Assembly (NCBI GenBank): GCA_036560485.1
Contig: DATBRC010000023.1
Coordinates: forward strand, 1 to 64,000
Reading direction: 5' to 3'
From: DATBRC01 sp036560485
GTDB taxonomy: Bacteria; Pseudomonadota; Gammaproteobacteria; Burkholderiales; Burkholderiaceae_D
Length of the DNA stretch: 64,000 nucleotides
Within the stretch, counting starts at the first letter, position 1. Each line of letters opens with the position of its first letter. Positions 14,048 to 23,295 of the stretch are shown here, in pieces. The notes beneath the pieces were generated by a model. The model saw only the letters and a program-made list of their open reading frames with translations. It did not search any database and was not told where the DNA came from. Made by a program: the position numbers and the translations under genes.

Positions 14048-16036
14048 TTAATTGAATTCGATAATCGCCTGATCAACTGACAAACTCTCGCCCGGTTTGG
14101 CCAACAGTTTGCCAACCACGCAATCCTGCTCAGCCTTCAACACGTTTTCCATTTTCATCGCTTCGATCACCGCCAATTTTTCTCCGGCTTTGACTTCTTG
14201 ACCAGGCTTGACAGCCAGTTCGGTAAGCAGTCCCGGCATCGGCGATAACAAGAAGCGCGACAGGTCCGGCGGCGCTTTGTGCAGCATCAATTTTTGCATC
14301 GCTGCTGCTTGCGCCGACAACACCAGCACATCGGCTTGCGTACCAAAGTGGAACAAGCGATATTTCAGGCCAACGCGATCAACTTGCAGGCAGATTGGCT
14401 TGCCGTTGATCGATCCTTCGTACAGCGATTGGCCGAACTGCCAATTGCTGTGAATCTCGTATGTCTTGCCGGCATACTGGACGCTGAAACCACCAGCAAT
14501 TGGCGTAGCAACTACGGAATGATGTTCATCACCCAGCACCACTACGAATTCATTGCCGGGCACATATTCATGTCCGGGCATCTGACCATCGATTGATGCA
14601 TTGCGCTCCAGATAACGGCGATGAACCGCCGCGCCAACCACAATCAATTCGGCCGGATTTTCATGCGGCAAATCAGCTGCGTTGAAACCCTTCGGATAAA
14701 CCTCCGCGATCAAGCCGGTATTGAATGTGCCGGATACGAAGCGCTTGTTCTGCATCAGCGCAGCCTGGAACGCGATATTGGATGACACACCGCGAATCAC
14801 GAATGCATTGAGCGCATCGCGCATGCGCGCAATCGCTTCAGCACGGTTCGCGCCCTTGACGATCAGCTTGGCAATCATCGGATCGTAGAACATCGAGATC
14901 TCGCCGCCCTCATACACGCCGGTGTCGACGCGCACATAACCGGATGCTTCCGATGGGGGTTGATACTTGACCAAACGTCCCGTCGAGGGCAAGAAGTTAC
15001 GGAATGGATCTTCAGCATTGATGCGGCACTCCATCGCCCAACCGTCGAGCTTGATTTGATCCTGGGTGAACGACAGTTTTTCGCCGTATGCGACACGGAT
15101 CATTTGCTCAACCAGGTCGAGGCCAGTGATCAATTCGGTCACTGGATGCTCCACTTGCAAGCGCGTATTCATTTCGAGAAAGTAGAACGAACGGTCTTTG
15201 CCGACAACGAATTCGACTGTACCAGCGCTTTGATATTGCACAGCCTTGGCCAATGCAACTGCTTGCTCACCCATCGCCTTGCGGGTTTCCGGATTAAGGA
15301 ACGGGCTTGGCGCTTCTTCGATCACTTTTTGATGGCGGCGCTGAATCGAACATTCGCGTTCCCACAAATACACCAGATTGCCGTGGCCGTCGCCCAGCAC
15401 CTGGATCTCGATGTGGCGTGGTTCTTCAATAAATTTTTCGATGAAGATACGATCGTCGCCGAAACTGTTTTTCGCTTCATTGCGGCATGACTGGAAACCT
15501 TCGCGTGCTTCGGCTTCATTGTGTGCAACACGCAAGCCTTTACCGCCGCCGCCGGCCGATGCCTTGATCATCACAGGGTAGCCGATGTCTTTGGCGATCT
15601 TGACCGCGTGTTCGACATCTTCAATGACATCGGTGTAACCAGGAATCGTATTGACCTTGGCAGCCATCGCCAATTTCTTCGATGCGATCTTGTCGCCCAT
15701 CGCTTCCATCGCGTGCGGTTTCGGCCCGATGAAAATGATGCCGGCCTTTTCCAGTTTGTCGCAGAACTCGGCGTTCTCGGACAGGAAGCCATAGCCAGGG
15801 TGGACTGCTTCCGCACCGGTTTGTTTGCACGCAGCGAGTATCTTGTCTGCTACCAGATACGATTCTTTCGATGGCGCAGGCCCGATGCAGACAGCCTCAT
15901 CTGCCATCTCGACGTGACGCGCATCGCGGTCCGCTTCCGAATACACGGCGACGGTCTTGATGCCCATCTTGCGAGCGGTTTTGATGACGCGGCAAGCGAT
16001 TTCGCCGCGGTTTGCAATAAGAATTTTTTTGAACAT
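14048..16036 (-). CDS. pccA: propionyl-CoA carboxylase, biotin-carrying alpha subunit
   Basis: A 662-residue acyl-CoA carboxylase alpha chain. The order is biotin carboxylase N-domain (FKKILIANRGEIACR, HPGYGFLSENA), ATP-grasp (glycine-rich SAGGGGKGL), BC C-domain, a linker domain, and the C-terminal biotinyl carrier with EAMKMEN, biotin on Lys about 628. It carboxylates biotin with ATP and bicarbonate for transfer to propionyl-CoA by the beta chain. The start at MFKKIL is preferred over an upstream ATG 18 codons earlier because GGGGGAG lies before it. It is last in mcm-meaB-pccB-pccA, 23 bp after pccB. Substrate propionyl-CoA is inferred from the neighbours. Confidence 0.9.
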   Translation of the reverse strand: MFKKILIANRGEIACRVIKTARKMGIKTVAVYSEADRDARHVEMADEAVCIGPAPSKESYLVADKILAACKQTGAEAVHPGYGFLSENAEFCDKLEKAGIIFIGPKPHAMEAMGDKIASKKLAMAAKVNTIPGYTDVIEDVEHAVKIAKDIGYPVMIKASAGGGGKGLRVAHNEAEAREGFQSCRNEAKNSFGDDRIFIEKFIEEPRHIEIQVLGDGHGNLVYLWERECSIQRRHQKVIEEAPSPFLNPETRKAMGEQAVALAKAVQYQSAGTVEFVVGKDRSFYFLEMNTRLQVEHPVTELITGLDLVEQMIRVAYGEKLSFTQDQIKLDGWAMECRINAEDPFRNFLPSTGRLVKYQPPSEASGYVRVDTGVYEGGEISMFYDPMIAKLIVKGANRAEAIARMRDALNAFVIRGVSSNIAFQAALMQNKRFVSGTFNTGLIAEVYPKGFNAADLPHENPAELIVVGAAVHRRYLERNASIDGQMPGHEYVPGNEFVVVLGDEHHSVVATPIAGGFSVQYAGKTYEIHSNWQFGQSLYEGSINGKPICLQVDRVGLKYRLFHFGTQADVLVLSAQAAAMQKLMLHKAPPDLSRFLLSPMPGLLTELAVKPGQEVKAGEKLAVIEAMKMENVLKAEQDCVVGKLLAKPGESLSVDQAIIEFN

Positions 16037-16059
16037 GATGTTGTAATCTCCCCCGTTGC

Positions 16060-17592
16060 TTAAAGTGGAATGTTGCCGTGTTTGCGCCATGGATTCTCAA
16101 GCTTCTTGCGCTTGAGCATGGCGAGCGAACGACAAATCCGCTTGCGGGTTTCGTTAGGCATGATGACATCGTCGATGAACCCGCGATGCCCTGCGATGAA
16201 TGGGTTGGCAAACTTCTGGCGATACTCTTCGGTGCGTTGCGCAATTTTTTCTGCATCGCCGATGTCTTTGCGGAAGATGATTTCCACAGCGCCCTTCGGA
16301 CCCATCACCGCGATCTCTGCAGATGGCCATGCGAAGTTGACGTCACCGCGCAAATGCTTGGACGACATCACGTCGTATGCGCCGCCGTAGGCCTTGCGCG
16401 TGATGACGGTAACTTTCGGCACCGTGCATTCTGCATATGCGTACAATAATTTTGCGCCGTGCTTGATGATGCCGCCGTACTCTTGTGACGTGCCCGGCAT
16501 GAAGCCTGGAACATCAACCAGCGTGATCACAGGAATGTTGAATGCATCGCAGAAACGTACAAAGCGTGCTGCCTTGATCGATGATTTGATGTCGAGGCAA
16601 CCGGCCAATACCAGCGGCTGATTAGCGACGATGCCGACCGATTGGCCTTCCATCCGTGCGAAACCAATGATGATGTTTTTCGCATAGTCAGGTTGCAATT
16701 CAAAGAAGTCGCCGTCGTCGACGATCTTGTTGATCAACTCTTTCATGTCGTACGGTTTGTTCGCATTGTCCGGAACAAGCGTGTCGAGTGAGTAATCAAT
16801 GCGCTCGGCAGGATCGGTGGTTGGACGCACCGGCGGCTTTTCTTTATTGTTGAGCGGCAGGTAGTTGAAGAAGCGGCGCAGCATCAACAGCGCATCGACA
16901 TCGTTTTCAAATGCCAGATCGGCCACGCCGGATTTGCTGTTATGTGTCATCGCGCCACCGAGTTCTTCTGCGGTGACTTCTTCGTGCGTGACAGTCTTCA
17001 CAACTTCAGGGCCGGTCACGAACATGTACGACGTGTCTTTCACCATGAAGATGAAGTCGGTCATCGCCGGGCTGTACACCGCGCCGCCTGCGCATGGTCC
17101 CATGATCATCGAGATCTGCGGCACCACACCGGATGCCATCACGTTGCGCTGGAATACTTCGGCGTATCCACCTAGCGACGCAACGCCTTCCTGAATCCGT
17201 GCACCGCCGGAATCGTTCAAGCCGATCACAGGTGCGCCGACTTGCATTGCATGATCCATCACTTTGCAGATTTTTTCTGCATGCGATTCGGACAATGCAC
17301 CACCAAACACCGTGAAATCTTGCGAGAACACGAACACCATGCGGCCATTGATCGTGCCGTAACCGGTGACGACGCCGTCGCCCGGGATCTTCTGTTCTTC
17401 CATGCCGAAGTCGGTGCAGCGATGTTCGACAAACATATCCCACTCTTCGAATGAGCCTGGATCGAGCAGCAATTCGAGACGCTCGCGTGCGGTCAGCTTG
17501 CCTTTGGCGTGTTGCGCTTCAATGCGCTTGACGCCGCCGCCGAGTCGCGCCAGTTCCCGCTTCTCTTCCAGTTGGCGAATGATGTCGTGCAT
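16060..17592 (-). CDS. pccB: propionyl-CoA carboxylase beta subunit
   Basis: A 510-residue carboxyltransferase with the two crotonase-like halves of the acyl-CoA carboxylase beta family. The N-terminal half has LNDSGGARIQEGVASLGGYAE and GPCAGGAVYSPA; the C-terminal half has DVPGFMPGTSQEYGGIIKHGAK and AYGGAYDVM. It moves the carboxyl group from biotin on PccA to propionyl-CoA, giving (S)-methylmalonyl-CoA. The start at MHDIIRQLEE is supported by GGGAGAT upstream; a longer frame to 17679 reads through a REP sequence and is rejected. It is separated from meaB by a 249-bp gap with a composite REP element. Confidence 0.92.
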   Translation of the reverse strand: MHDIIRQLEEKRELARLGGGVKRIEAQHAKGKLTARERLELLLDPGSFEEWDMFVEHRCTDFGMEEQKIPGDGVVTGYGTINGRMVFVFSQDFTVFGGALSESHAEKICKVMDHAMQVGAPVIGLNDSGGARIQEGVASLGGYAEVFQRNVMASGVVPQISMIMGPCAGGAVYSPAMTDFIFMVKDTSYMFVTGPEVVKTVTHEEVTAEELGGAMTHNSKSGVADLAFENDVDALLMLRRFFNYLPLNNKEKPPVRPTTDPAERIDYSLDTLVPDNANKPYDMKELINKIVDDGDFFELQPDYAKNIIIGFARMEGQSVGIVANQPLVLAGCLDIKSSIKAARFVRFCDAFNIPVITLVDVPGFMPGTSQEYGGIIKHGAKLLYAYAECTVPKVTVITRKAYGGAYDVMSSKHLRGDVNFAWPSAEIAVMGPKGAVEIIFRKDIGDAEKIAQRTEEYRQKFANPFIAGHRGFIDDVIMPNETRKRICRSLAMLKRKKLENPWRKHGNIPL

Positions 17593-17636
17593 GGATGATC
17601 TCCCTAAAACAAAAATAATCAGGACTTCTGCAGTTG

Positions 17637-17761
17637 CCCCCTCTCCCACATCAGTGGGAGAGGGGTGGGGTGAGGGCAAACGGCGATTGATTTAAGCACT
17701 AGCTGCAATGCGACCGCTGTGGCCCTCACCCTAGCCCTCTCCCGCTGAGACGGGAGAGGGG
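17637..17761. repeat. composite REP element (hairpin-core-hairpin)
   Basis: An outer CCCTCTCCC/GGGAGAGGG hairpin plus GGGTGAGGGC, a core of about 50 bp, then GCCCTCACCC and a second hairpin. The same element, including the core (about 3 differences), lies in opposite orientation at 43663-43784. It is in the meaB-pccB gap. Confidence 0.9.
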
Positions 17762-17841
17762 ATTACGGCTTCAGTTCCATTGATAAATCACTGAGCATAC
17801 CCAGCAAGCGTTGCCTTGCCGTGTTTGTTCAATGGACAAAT

Positions 17842-18840
17842 TTACTGCAAATATTCCAATAGTTTTCGCGCCGCTGCAGCCGGCGTGATGGTGCCGTTTT
17901 CAACTTCATTTATTAATGCGGGTAACTCGCGCTGCACGGTTGGGTGCGCTCGGAAGCGTTGTTGCAAACCCGTCTCAATCATGTTCCACATCCACGCCGA
18001 CGCTTGATGCTTGCGCTTGGCGTCGAATTCTCCCGTTGAACTCATGGTCTGACGATAATTCTTGATGACGTCCCAGAACGTATCGAGACCATCTTTGTTA
18101 ATGGCGCTCATTTTCAACACCGGTATTTGCCAGTGTTGCGAAACGGGCCGCAGCATGTGCAGCGCAGCGCGCATCTGGCCGCATGCGATGTCGGTTGCAC
18201 GCGGATCGATATCGGCCTTGTTGAACACGACGACTTCCGCCAATTCGACGATACCTTTCTTGATGCCTTGCAGATCATCGCCTGCGTTCGGCAGTTGCAG
18301 CAGCACGAAAATATCTGCCATGCCGGCAACGGCTGTTTCGGATTGGCCGACACCGACTGTTTCAACGATGACGATATCGAAACCTGCGGCTTCGCACAGC
18401 AGCAATGCCTCGCGAGTTTTGTGTGCCACGCCACCCAGTGCGCCGGAAGCCGGAGAAGGGCGGATGAATGCTTCTTCACGCTGCGACAATAATTCCATGC
18501 GCGTCTTGTCACCGAGGATGGAGCCGCCGCTGATGGATGATGATGGATCGATTGCGAGTACGGCGACACGATGACCTTGTTCAATCAGGTAAATGCCGAG
18601 CGCCTCGATGAAGGTTGACTTGCCAACGCCGGGTACACCGGAGATCCCGATGCGAATTGACTTGCCCGTGTTTGGCAGCAGCGCTTCCAACACTTTTTGC
18701 GCACGTACTTGATGATCGGCACGGCTCGATTCAATTAACGTGATCGACTTCGCGAGTGCGCGACGCTGACGTGCGAGTACACCCTCGACGAGGGTAGCGT
18801 CTTCTTTGGTCAAACCAGATGGCGGCATCGCTTTTGTCAC
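17842..18840 (-). CDS. meaB: methylmalonyl-CoA mutase GTPase chaperone MeaB
   Basis: A 332-residue G3E-family P-loop GTPase (MeaB/ArgK). Walker A is GVPGVGKST near residues 67-75, followed by the family signatures DPSSSISGGSILGDKTRM and the ETVGVGQSE switch. The base-recognition motif NKAD is near 210. It gates delivery and release of adenosylcobalamin to methylmalonyl-CoA mutase and protects it from inactivation. The gene sits directly downstream of mcm (97 bp), which confirms the partner. The start is GTG at 18840; an ATG four codons later is possible. Confidence 0.92.
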   Translation of the reverse strand: MTKAMPPSGLTKEDATLVEGVLARQRRALAKSITLIESSRADHQVRAQKVLEALLPNTGKSIRIGISGVPGVGKSTFIEALGIYLIEQGHRVAVLAIDPSSSISGGSILGDKTRMELLSQREEAFIRPSPASGALGGVAHKTREALLLCEAAGFDIVIVETVGVGQSETAVAGMADIFVLLQLPNAGDDLQGIKKGIVELAEVVVFNKADIDPRATDIACGQMRAALHMLRPVSQHWQIPVLKMSAINKDGLDTFWDVIKNYRQTMSSTGEFDAKRKHQASAWMWNMIETGLQQRFRAHPTVQRELPALINEVENGTITPAAAARKLLEYLQ

Positions 18841-18937
18841 TGTCTCGGATCTCTGCTCTTGATCGCTTTTGCTCCTTCCCCTTGAAAGGGAGGGAACGCG
18901 GCGATTTTACTGTCGATTAATTTTTATCTTTTCGAAA

Positions 18938-21112
18938 TTATTTTTTGGTTTCAGCTATCGCTTTCAACACGGCTGCGGCGCACTGCGGAATCGGTGTGCC
19001 AGGCCCAAAGATGCCTTTGGCACCCGCCTTGTACAGGAAGTCATAATCCTGTGGCGGTATCACGCCGCCGACAAATACGATGATGTCGCTCGCACCTTGA
19101 TCCTTGAGGGCTTTGATAATTTCCGGCACCAATGTCTTGTGGCCGGCTGCCAATGTCGAGATGCCGATTGCATGCACATCGTTTTCAATTGCCTGGCGTG
19201 CTGCCTCTTCCGGAGTCTGGAACAGCGGTCCGATGTCGACGTCGAAACCGAGATCGGCGAATGCGCTACCGACTACTTTGGCGCCGCGGTCGTGTCCATC
19301 CTGCCCGAGTTTCGCAACCATGATGCGCGGACGGCGGCCTTCTTCGGCGGCAAATTTTTCGATTTGTTTTTTGAGATCCATCCAGTTGTCATCCTCTCCG
19401 AATTCGGCGCCATAGACGCCTGATACGCTTTGAATGGTCGCGCGGTGGCGGCCCCAGACTGCTTCCAGTGCATCGGAAATTTCACCCACAGTGGCGCGCA
19501 GGCGTGTCGCCTTGATCGCGAGATCGAGCAGGTTGCCTTGACCATCGCCTTGTTCGCCTTTGGCGGCTTCGGTCAAGGCGGCCAATGCTGCGGTGACGGC
19601 TTTTTGATCGCGGCTGCCGCGGATTTTTTTCAGGCGTTCGATCTGCGAAATGCGTACGGCGGTGTTATCGATCTCGCGCGTTTCGACCGGATCTTCTTTC
19701 GCCAGTTTGTACTTATTGACGCCGACGATCACGTCCTTGCCGGAATCGATGCGCGCTTGTTTTTCTGCTGCGCTGGCTTCGATCTTCAGCTTTGCCCAAC
19801 CGGAATCGACTGCCTGGATCATGCCGCCCATTGCCTCGACTTCTTCAATGATCGCCCACGCCTGGTCGGCGATATCCTGCGTCAGTTTTTCCATCATGTA
19901 GGAACCGGCCCACGGGTCGACCACGCTGGTGATGTGCGTTTCTTCCTGGATGATCAATTGTGTATTGCGTGCGATTCGTGCCGAGAATTCGGTCGGTAAT
20001 GCGATCGCTTCATCAAGTGAATTGGTGTGCAGCGATTGCGTGCCGCCGAACACGGCTGCCATTGCTTCGACCGTGGTGCGCACGACGTTGTTGTACGGAT
20101 CTTGCTCGGTCAGCGACCAGCCGGATGTCTGGCAATGGGTGCGCAGCATCATCGACTTCTGGCTCTTCGGATTGAATTCTTTCATGATGCGCCACCACAG
20201 CAAACGTGCTGCGCGCAGCTTGGCGACTTCCAGATAGAAATTCATGCCGATCGCGAAAAAGAAACTCAAGCGTCCGGCGAATTCATCGACATCCATGCCG
20301 CTGGCAATGGCGGTCTTTACGTATTCCTTGCCGTCAGCCAGCGTGAACGCCAATTCCAGCGCCTGGTTCGCGCCCGCTTCCTGCATGTGATAGCCGGAGA
20401 TCGAGATCGAATTGAACTTCGGCATATTCTTTGCGGTGTAGCCGATGATGTCGGCGATGATGCGCATCGATGGCTTCGGCCCATAGATATAAGTATTGCG
20501 GACCATGAACTCTTTGAGAATGTCGTTCTGGATGGTGCCGGACAATTTGTCTTGCGACACGCCTTGCTCTTCGGCAGCGACTACGTAACCCGCCAACACC
20601 GGCAGCACCGCGCCGTTCATCGTCATCGATACCGATATTTTGTCGAGCGGGATTTCGTTGAACAGGATTTTCATGTCTTCGACCGAATCGATCGCGACAC
20701 CGGCTTTGCCGACGTCGCCGGTCACGCGCGGATGGTCGGAATCGTAGCCGCGATGGGTCGCCAGATCGAATGCGACTGATACGCCTTGGCCGCCGGCGGC
20801 CAGCGCCTTGCGGTAAAACGCATTGGATTCTTCAGCGGTTGAGAAACCCGCATATTGGCGGATGGTCCATGGGCGCACTGCATACATGGTCGCTTGCGGG
20901 CCGCGCACAAAGGGTTCGAAGCCGGGCAGCGTGTCGGCATAAGGAAGATCTTTTATATCCGCCGCTGTATACAAAGGCTTGACCGTGATGCCTTCAGGCG
21001 TCAGCCAATTCAGCTTGGACACGTCACCGTCCGGTGCGGACTTGGCTGCAGCCTTGGCCCAGCTTTCCAAAGGCGGAACGGTTACTTTCGGGGCGTCGCT
21101 AGACTTGCTCAT
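18938..21112 (-). CDS. mcm: methylmalonyl-CoA mutase
   Basis: A 724-residue single-chain adenosylcobalamin-dependent mutase converting (R)-methylmalonyl-CoA to succinyl-CoA. The N-terminal TIM-barrel domain has TMYAVRPWTIRQYAG, whose Tyr (about residue 77) is diagnostic of methylmalonyl- rather than isobutyryl-CoA mutases, and SISGYHMQEAGA. The C-terminal B12 domain has DGHDRG with the cobalt-ligand His at about 607. Length matches the alpha-type family. It is first in the mcm-meaB-pccB-pccA operon and divergent from a GntR regulator, whose operator candidate lies in the shared 160-bp gap. Confidence 0.95.
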   Translation of the reverse strand: MSKSSDAPKVTVPPLESWAKAAAKSAPDGDVSKLNWLTPEGITVKPLYTAADIKDLPYADTLPGFEPFVRGPQATMYAVRPWTIRQYAGFSTAEESNAFYRKALAAGGQGVSVAFDLATHRGYDSDHPRVTGDVGKAGVAIDSVEDMKILFNEIPLDKISVSMTMNGAVLPVLAGYVVAAEEQGVSQDKLSGTIQNDILKEFMVRNTYIYGPKPSMRIIADIIGYTAKNMPKFNSISISGYHMQEAGANQALELAFTLADGKEYVKTAIASGMDVDEFAGRLSFFFAIGMNFYLEVAKLRAARLLWWRIMKEFNPKSQKSMMLRTHCQTSGWSLTEQDPYNNVVRTTVEAMAAVFGGTQSLHTNSLDEAIALPTEFSARIARNTQLIIQEETHITSVVDPWAGSYMMEKLTQDIADQAWAIIEEVEAMGGMIQAVDSGWAKLKIEASAAEKQARIDSGKDVIVGVNKYKLAKEDPVETREIDNTAVRISQIERLKKIRGSRDQKAVTAALAALTEAAKGEQGDGQGNLLDLAIKATRLRATVGEISDALEAVWGRHRATIQSVSGVYGAEFGEDDNWMDLKKQIEKFAAEEGRRPRIMVAKLGQDGHDRGAKVVGSAFADLGFDVDIGPLFQTPEEAARQAIENDVHAIGISTLAAGHKTLVPEIIKALKDQGASDIIVFVGGVIPPQDYDFLYKAGAKGIFGPGTPIPQCAAAVLKAIAETKK

Positions 21113-21220
21113 GGTCGGTTCTTTCGTACGGATGATCGCAATTTAGCATTGCCATCGGTGTTTTCGAGTATCGATGAAATATTTTTCAAGTGAGGCTTGA
21201 CATTGTGCAGACACAATAAT

Positions 21221-21246
21221 ACTGTATCCATAATTATGAATGCAAG
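21221..21246. promoter_or_regulatory. palindrome in mcm-gntR gap, operator candidate
   Basis: Within 21225-21246 the sequence TGTATCCATAATTATGAATG is an imperfect palindrome (centre AATT), with all but four positions of 22 matching. It lies just upstream of the regulator gene and between two divergent transcription units. It is a plausible GntR site; the contacted bases are not known. Confidence 0.4.
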
Positions 21247-21272
21247 AATATTTTATTCCCTTTGAGAAATAT

Positions 21273-21932
21273 ATGAGCAATCTGAGTCTGTCCCAGCCAG
21301 CCCTTTACGAGCAAGTCGCCGAACGGTTGCGCACCCGTATTTACGCCCATGAACTGGTACCAGGCACATGGGTTGATGAGCAGAAGCTTGCAGAAGAATA
21401 TGGCATCAGCCGCACGCCAATGCGGGAAGCGCTGAAAGTATTGGCATCTGAAGGCTTGGTCCAACTCAAGCCGCGTCGTGGTTGTTATGTCACAGAATTG
21501 TCGGAAGAAGACCTGGACGAGATTTTCCCGGTGATGGCTTTATTGGAAGGCCGTGTTGCTTATGAGGCAACAATAAAGGCAACCGATAAGGATGTGACGG
21601 GTTTGGAAAACATACATAACCAACTTGAAAAATCGGCAAAACAAAGCAATGTAGACAAATTTTTCGAGGCAAATCAGGATTTTCACCAGGCGTTACAACA
21701 ACTCGCGGGTAATCGATGGCTGCAAAAAGCGATCGACGACTTGCGTATCGTGGTTCGATTGACTCGTAGGGACTCGCTTCGGCTCGATGGACGGGTCACG
21801 CAATCATTGGAAGAGCACCGAGCAATACTCGCCGCAATCCAAAAGCGCGACGCGACAGAGGCAGGTCGTTTAATGCATGATCACTTACTTTCGGGCAGAA
21901 TGGCGTTGGCCAAACTACATACGAAACAGTAA
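21273..21932 (+). CDS. GntR-family (FCD) transcriptional regulator
   Basis: A protein of about 219 residues with an N-terminal winged helix (ALYEQVAERLRTRIYAHEL, LAEEYGISRTPMREALKVLASEGLV, PRRGCYV) and a C-terminal all-helical FCD ligand domain (about 80-215) with the usual metal-binding His residues. FCD regulators sense carboxylic acids or acyl-CoA-like ligands. Divergence from mcm makes control of the propionate operon likely. ATG at 21273 was preferred over 21240 because TTTGAGA lies upstream and the family normally begins close to the helix-turn-helix. The next gene begins two bases after its stop. Confidence 0.85.
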   Translation: MSNLSLSQPALYEQVAERLRTRIYAHELVPGTWVDEQKLAEEYGISRTPMREALKVLASEGLVQLKPRRGCYVTELSEEDLDEIFPVMALLEGRVAYEATIKATDKDVTGLENIHNQLEKSAKQSNVDKFFEANQDFHQALQQLAGNRWLQKAIDDLRIVVRLTRRDSLRLDGRVTQSLEEHRAILAAIQKRDATEAGRLMHDHLLSGRMALAKLHTKQ

Positions 21933-21934
21933 TA

Positions 21935-22714
21935 ATGACAAGCATCTTGACTGAACGCGATGGCGACATCGCCACAGTCACTCTTAATAATCCAGGCAAA
22001 CGCAACGCAATCAACGCCGCCATGTGGCAAGAACTCCATCAGGCGATGGATGCATTGCATGCGGACGAATCGTTACGGTGCATTGTCATACGTGGCGCCG
22101 GCGATGTGTTTGCCGCCGGCGGCGATATCGAAGAGTTTTTCACGGAACGCGATACCTACGAACAAGCAATGCGCTACCACGGCGAGTGGGTTGCAAATGC
22201 CTTGCAAAGCATCGTCGATTGTCGCCATCCGACGGTCGCATTGATACATGGCGCATGCATGGGCGGCGGGTTCGAGATAGCCGGTCAATGCGATTTGCGT
22301 ATTGCCGGTGATACAGCCAAATTCGGGGTGCCGATTCAGCGCCTAGGTTTTAGCATGGCACACACGGAGTTGACAGGCTTGTTGGCACTGGCGGGTCCTG
22401 CGACAGCGCTGGAATTGTTGTTGGAGGGTCGTGTCCTGACAGCCGCCGAGGCGTATGAAAAAGGCTTGGTCACGCGCGTTGTCAGCGATGAAAAAGTCGA
22501 TGAAGAAGCCTACGCCACCGCGCGCCGCATTGCAGCTGGCGCACCGCTGGTGGCACGCACGCACAAGCAACTGGTGCGCCGTTTGATGCACGACGATCAG
22601 CCACTGACCGATGTGGAAATCAAGGCGACTTTTTCCTATCTTGATAGCGCCGATTATCGCGAGGGACTTGCAGCATTTCTTGAAAAACGATCGCCGCGCT
22701 TCACGGGTTCCTGA
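21935..22714 (+). CDS. enoyl-CoA hydratase/isomerase family protein
   Basis: A 259-residue crotonase-fold enzyme. The oxyanion-hole motifs are AAGGDIEEF (near 65-73) and HGACMGGGFEIAGQCDLRIA (near 105-124). The catalytic glutamate positions of classical hydratases are not clearly conserved by eye, so the reaction (hydratase, isomerase or decarboxylase) is open. Methylmalonyl-CoA decarboxylases also belong to this fold, which is of interest beside mcm. It is translationally linked to the GntR gene (two-base gap) and so belongs to its operon. Confidence 0.85.
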   Translation: MTSILTERDGDIATVTLNNPGKRNAINAAMWQELHQAMDALHADESLRCIVIRGAGDVFAAGGDIEEFFTERDTYEQAMRYHGEWVANALQSIVDCRHPTVALIHGACMGGGFEIAGQCDLRIAGDTAKFGVPIQRLGFSMAHTELTGLLALAGPATALELLLEGRVLTAAEAYEKGLVTRVVSDEKVDEEAYATARRIAAGAPLVARTHKQLVRRLMHDDQPLTDVEIKATFSYLDSADYREGLAAFLEKRSPRFTGS

Positions 22715-22760
22715 AAATCCAGTACAGGACTTTTTTGCTGGCGATCGAAAGGCGCAAACA

Positions 22761-23165
22761 ATGTCCCATCACATTTTTACGTACGGTTCCTTGATGTTCC
22801 CGGAAGTTTGGAAACGTGTGGCGCGCGGGCAATACCATTCAGCAAATGCGACAGTCAGCGGTTATGCTCGATACGCAATTGTCGGTGAAACCTATCCGGC
22901 CATGATTGAGCAAGCGGGCGCATCGGTCCAAGGTGTCGTTTATTTTGATGTCGATGAACAGGATGTTGCAGTACTGGACGCCTTTGAAAGCGCTGATTAT
23001 CGACGTGAATGTGTGCCGGCCAGAATTGGAGCGCACGAAGTGCGCGCAGTCGAAGCATATATTTATTTGGACGTGACGCGCGTATCGAACGCAAACTGGG
23101 AAACCGAAACATTTCAACTACAGCGCTTTTTAGACACCTATTGCCCAAAACCCTATCCAAAGTGA
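22761..23165 (+). CDS. gamma-glutamylcyclotransferase-like (AIG2) protein
   Basis: A 134-residue protein of the gamma-glutamylcyclotransferase/AIG2 fold, with the substrate-binding YGSLMFPEVW near residues 6-15 and an acidic DAFESADYRRE stretch supplying the putative catalytic Glu (about residue 80). Such enzymes cyclise gamma-glutamyl-amines to 5-oxoproline; the real substrate is unknown. The start at MSHHIF was chosen because the longer frame overlaps the upstream enoyl-CoA hydratase and lacks the family's sequence. It is 46 bp downstream of that gene and probably in the same operon. Confidence 0.8.
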   Translation: MSHHIFTYGSLMFPEVWKRVARGQYHSANATVSGYARYAIVGETYPAMIEQAGASVQGVVYFDVDEQDVAVLDAFESADYRRECVPARIGAHEVRAVEAYIYLDVTRVSNANWETETFQLQRFLDTYCPKPYPK

Positions 23166-23295
23166 ATAGACGGATGGTCCGGTAATATCTGTCAGGACCC
23201 AAAGATATTGCAGGAACGAATCGGTATAATCAGGGGTCAATATTGCATTGAAGCGCGTGAAGTACGCAATATCCTACTCAATTTAATTAAAGCTC

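Noticed and set aside
14960..16063. Open frames of 176 and 180 residues antisense to pccA
   Set aside because: They mirror the pccA coding strand, contain no family motif and are typical shadows in GC-rich coding DNA.
17593..17679. N-terminal extension of pccB
   Set aside because: The extra 29 codons read through a REP hairpin and do not match the family; the ATG at 17592 has a good ribosome site.
20027..20779. 250-residue open frame antisense to mcm
   Set aside because: It lies wholly within the conserved mcm gene, has Arg/His-rich shadow-like composition and no ribosome site; the mcm frame explains the region.
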